Assembly (NCBI GenBank): GCA_030606485.1
Contig: JAUWGH010000001.1
Span: forward strand, 310,001-374,000
Length of the DNA: 64,000 bases
Source: Promethearchaeota archaeon
GTDB taxonomy: Archaea; Asgardarchaeota; Lokiarchaeia; Sigyniarchaeales; SOKP01
Direction of reading: 5' to 3'
Below, one piece after another: positions 61,175 to 64,000 of the stretch. A program made the position numbers and the translations under genes. The notes under the pieces are model-generated. The model was not told the origin of the DNA and made no database searches. It was given only the letters and a program-made list of their open reading frames with translations. Every line of letters begins with the position of its first letter. Positions within the stretch are counted from its first letter, which is position 1.

Positions 61175-62659
61175 TTATGAAGTTTTGATTGTTTTCGACA
61201 AATTCTTACCTTTAACTCTGTATTTATTGATAAGTAATACAATTATAATTACTCCAATAAGAGATATTATGCCGGTTATTATCCAAATCATATTTTTGAC
61301 AAATAAAGGTTGAAAAGTAAAATAGATATCTTCATTGATATAAAATATTAACGCATTAGTTTTCCACAATCTAGTTGTATTACTTAGAAATCCCGGGGGG
61401 TCGTAAATTGTTCCATTTTTTTGAATAAACTCTATATATCCCTCATTAAATTCATCAGAACTCTTTTTATACATATAATTACCCAAAAAATTGATTACTT
61501 CTGTGGCTGTAGTTAAATATTTCTCTTGTTCGGATGCCTTAAATAATTCCATTAAACTATATGCATAGAGCGCATTCCCATATCCTTCTTTAATATTTGC
61601 ACCTATTCCTGAAGTTGAGTTAAACCATACAACAGCTCCCCCCTTTTCAGAATCAATAAAATAGGGTTTTATAATATTAACGATAACATTTTCTGCTTTA
61701 TCAATATAAACCACATTTCCAGTGGCTTGATAAAGTCTTGCATAAGATAATAATGATAGAGCCTGTGTTCTGAAGATTATTTTATCTGTTGATGCATTAC
61801 TATATTCTTTAAACCCTTTTCCATTAATAAATAATACATCTTCAAGATATTTCATCGTTTTCTGAGCATCGTTAAGAGATGCATTAAAAATTTCTTGCTC
61901 AACATCGATTGAGGATTCTCTAACCAACAATCCATAATTTAGCATACCTGCAATAGCCCATAAAGAGGTATTTGCTAGACAATATTGAAGATTCGGATCT
62001 CCTCCAGATGTATATTTATAATAGGAATTAAGTCCTGTTTCATAGCCTTCTCCTTTAATTGCAGTCCAGAACGCTAAATGATAAGATTGAGATGGACCTT
62101 GATATTTGGGCGTATTATTTGCTTTCATAGATTCTCGCTGAATGAATAAAGGGTCCAATAATTGGTTTTTAATAATATTATTTTGAGAATCACGATATGC
62201 ACTTGTTAAAAATTCTAAAGCAATCATGCTATCAATCGTAAAATATATACTCTTATTTTTTTCACTTTCCGCTCTCAAAATTTTATGATACTTCGAAAAA
62301 TTTGATTGTAATGTTGTTAATAGCTCATTTTCTGCCCATGCATATGTCATCGTAGTTCCTGATATAACATATCTATGATAAAACGCAGCTAATGTAAAGA
62401 TCTTTTCTTGAGCATATGAATTTATTTGCGCTTCAATATCAATTAACCCACTATAATCATCATATCCAACTCCTTTTAATCCGTTTTCTATTTCATGCAG
62501 AAATAATTTGGTCTGTAGAAAAATATTTTTTGCTCTTACATTTGCTATTGTCTCATTAATTGTTTCATTCTCATTTGCATAGACTAAATAATTTCCACCA
62601 ATTAAGACATTGAAACACAGTAGAATAATAAACAAAAGAGAATTTGTATATTTTTTCAT
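61175..62659 (-). CDS. Secreted alpha/alpha-toroid-like protein with C-terminal anchor
   Basis: A 494-residue protein with a signal peptide (MKKYTNSLLFIILLCFNVLIGG), an extracellular domain of about 430 residues rich in repeated helices, N-glycosylation-type sites and aromatic residues, and a single C-terminal TM helix (WIITGIISLIGVIIIVLLI) with a basic tail. The repeated helix pattern (YARLYQATGNVVYIDKAENVI, YAYSLMELFKASEQEKYLTTA) recalls the (alpha/alpha)6 toroid of AGE- and DUF255-type enzymes that act on glycans. It could thus be a cell-surface sugar-active protein; catalytic residues were not identified. Confidence 0.65.
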   Translation of the reverse strand: MKKYTNSLLFIILLCFNVLIGGNYLVYANENETINETIANVRAKNIFLQTKLFLHEIENGLKGVGYDDYSGLIDIEAQINSYAQEKIFTLAAFYHRYVISGTTMTYAWAENELLTTLQSNFSKYHKILRAESEKNKSIYFTIDSMIALEFLTSAYRDSQNNIIKNQLLDPLFIQRESMKANNTPKYQGPSQSYHLAFWTAIKGEGYETGLNSYYKYTSGGDPNLQYCLANTSLWAIAGMLNYGLLVRESSIDVEQEIFNASLNDAQKTMKYLEDVLFINGKGFKEYSNASTDKIIFRTQALSLLSYARLYQATGNVVYIDKAENVIVNIIKPYFIDSEKGGAVVWFNSTSGIGANIKEGYGNALYAYSLMELFKASEQEKYLTTATEVINFLGNYMYKKSSDEFNEGYIEFIQKNGTIYDPPGFLSNTTRLWKTNALIFYINEDIYFTFQPLFVKNMIWIITGIISLIGVIIIVLLINKYRVKGKNLSKTIKTS

Positions 62660-62958
62660 AATTTATTCTCAAAGATTAATAAAGCATAATATCATTCAAT
62701 AGAAATGAATTGACTATATTTGCATAATAATATTTACTTTAAATTCCATTTTAAATTTAAATAAATTTACTTATCAAAAAAATATTCAAAATTCGTAACA
62801 AGAAGATAAAAAAAGGCATAATATATTATTTTCATATTATACCTAAATATAAAATCAAAAAAATAAAATTTAATAGATCTTAATAGGTGTTAACATAAGA
62901 GGCAAGTTCTAACTATCAAAAAATATATTAAAAATTAACTTAATTTATCAAGAAAATT

Positions 62959-63513
62959 ATGTCCGTTCGCTTTAAGCAATTTTTATTACGAGTTGGAAAA
63001 GATTGTGAGTTTAAACCAATAGAGAATAAGCTATTATTATTTTTAAAAAAAGAAAGCGAACAAAAGAGAAAAAATTATCCCCGATTATTTGAAGCTATGA
63101 GAGAGCATTGGCCAAAATATGCTGAGGGGTTTAAAATCTCTCATCTCTTAAAAAATCATTATCGTGAATTTTTTAATTTTTATTTATCTACACTTTTTCC
63201 TTTTCGAAAATCTGACCTTTCATATGATGATCCTGAAGCTCCAACTCCTGTAGATTTCAAACTTGTATTTTCTTATAAATATAACGAAAAAGAAATTGAG
63301 GTATTAAGAGAGGTCTTAAAGGAATTACATCTTGATGTTTCTGTCGAGAGTATCTTCAAACGACTTTTTATTTTTACAATAAGCTCCTATGGATATATGG
63401 TCGAACAAATCTTTAATCGGCCATTTGCATTTCAATTTTTTTCAATTGACGGAGAAAAGATAAATGATAATAGTTATAAAGTAACTGCAATTATTTCAGG
63501 AAGAGAGCAATAA
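62959..63513 (+). CDS. Conserved-looking protein of unknown function
   Basis: A 184-residue soluble protein with high aromatic and basic content (FKQFLLRVGKDCEFK, LFEAMREHWPKYAEGF, LKNHYREFFNFYLS). The middle (EIEVLREVLKELHLDVSVE) is helical, and the final third is beta-rich (PFAFQFFSIDGEKI, YKVTAIISG). The composition is that of a real, well-expressed gene, but I do not recognise the family. It converges with the PDCD5 gene 26 bases later. ATG start. Confidence 0.65.
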   Translation: MSVRFKQFLLRVGKDCEFKPIENKLLLFLKKESEQKRKNYPRLFEAMREHWPKYAEGFKISHLLKNHYREFFNFYLSTLFPFRKSDLSYDDPEAPTPVDFKLVFSYKYNEKEIEVLREVLKELHLDVSVESIFKRLFIFTISSYGYMVEQIFNRPFAFQFFSIDGEKINDNSYKVTAIISGREQ

Positions 63514-63539
63514 TTAATGTATTTTTTTTAAAAATCCAT

Positions 63540-63959
63540 CTATTTTAGATAAGATGATAGGTCAACAGCTTCCTCATCTCGTCTTTTAACTTTAATTGAT
63601 ATCTTTGTCCCTTTAAACTTTCTTTCTAGATATAAAATAGTCTCGAGAGGCATTCTTCTTAATATAGCACTTCTTTCATTGATTATCATTAATAATAAAT
63701 CAATCTTTTCTATTACACTTGGAGTCACTAATGTATTAAAGATCGCCCAATAAATTTTTGGATCTGAATTTTTTAAATTAATTAAATGATTATAAGCATC
63801 GGGGCTGAGTATTGCACGAAATACCACATCAATTTTATCATAAATCTGTTTTTGTTGTACATTTTGAAATTCATGCATCTTTTGTTTTTCCAACATCATT
63901 TTTAATTTATTCATTCGAATTGTCTCCAATTCATGTTCCTCTTTTTCATCTTCAGGCAA
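63540..63959 (-). CDS. PDCD5 (TFAR19)-family DNA-binding protein
   Basis: A 139-residue protein matching PDCD5: an acidic N-terminus, a long first helix (LETIRMNKLKMMLEKQKMH), the core with IDVVFRAILSPDAYNHLINL and DPKIYWAIFNTLV, and the C-terminal LERKFKGTKISIKVKRRDEE, the counterpart of the conserved KFxxxx KRRK-type end. Archaeal members bind DNA; the eukaryotic homologue is an apoptosis-linked co-chaperone of TRiC. It starts at TTG 63959; an in-frame TAG just upstream excludes a longer protein. Confidence 0.85.
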   Translation of the reverse strand: MPEDEKEEHELETIRMNKLKMMLEKQKMHEFQNVQQKQIYDKIDVVFRAILSPDAYNHLINLKNSDPKIYWAIFNTLVTPSVIEKIDLLLMIINERSAILRRMPLETILYLERKFKGTKISIKVKRRDEEAVDLSSYLK

Positions 63960-64000
63960 TTTCTAATTCACTAGTTCTACAAAAAATTTATCAATATTTA

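Overview
The window reads as a 64 kb piece of an AT-rich Asgard (Lokiarchaeia-like) archaeal chromosome. Archaeal markers include ribosomal protein eS30, a PDCD5-family protein, a GPN-loop GTPase, archaemetzincin, a HerA-type ATPase, an MrfA/Hrq1-type helicase, the CODH/ACS delta subunit CdhD, tRNAs without encoded CCA that carry introns at non-canonical places, GGTGA/GGAGG ribosome sites and many TTG starts. The Asgard flavour comes from a longin-like plus Ras-like GTPase fusion, a probable MIT-domain protein with a zinc ribbon, an IFT52/GIFT-like protein and a large HEAT solenoid protein ending in a beta-sandwich-like domain. No CRISPR array and no intact transposase was seen.

Layout. 1-7.9 kb: the end of a repeat protein, a DNA-repair helicase, a membrane protein, an ArsR-like regulator, cdhD and a secreted anchored protein. 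8.0-10.3 kb: dapF and lysA. 10.4-20.1 kb: an accessory island with four Rx4H (HEPN) proteins, a fifth possible HEPN-like gene broken by a stop codon, a DUF3800 protein, decayed gene relics, 16-bp inverted repeats and two pairs of direct repeats. 20.1-21.9 kb: dapB and dapA on the minus strand, so the island sits inside a diaminopimelate/lysine cluster. 22.1-27.0 kb: a tight operon for a four-subunit 2-oxoacid:ferredoxin oxidoreductase plus a 605-residue FrhB-PyrK fusion. 27-36.8 kb: a DMT transporter, an ADP-ribosylglycohydrolase, Pcm, archaemetzincin, tRNA-Pro, the HEAT protein, a CinA-like protein, a tautomerase, an RNase H-like protein and a PIG-L/LmbE deacetylase. 36.8-46.2 kb: an MIT-like zinc-ribbon protein, a coiled-coil membrane protein, an APC permease, a TPR protein, eS30, small zinc-ribbon membrane proteins, an MBL hydrolase, tRNA-Trp and an AbrB-like protein. 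46.4-53.7 kb: GPN GTPase, sugar nucleotidyltransferase, GIFT-like protein, HerA, a homocitrate-synthase-family enzyme and an Lrp regulator. 53.8-64 kb: rhamnose-isomerase-like enzyme facing a TrmB regulator, ferredoxin-like protein, longin-GTPase, M24 peptidase, AcuC-type deacetylase, secreted toroid-like protein and PDCD5.

How the genes work together. DapA, DapB, DapF and LysA give most of the DAP route to lysine. The Kor operon couples 2-oxoacid oxidation to ferredoxin, and the fusion protein next to it could pass those electrons to F420 or NAD(P). CdhD points to a Wood-Ljungdahl branch whose other subunits lie outside the window. The island looks like a recombined defence-type region. The MIT, longin-GTPase, GIFT and HEAT proteins are candidates for the membrane-remodelling and trafficking-like machinery of Asgard archaea. 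All assignments come from reading motifs; no database search was run.
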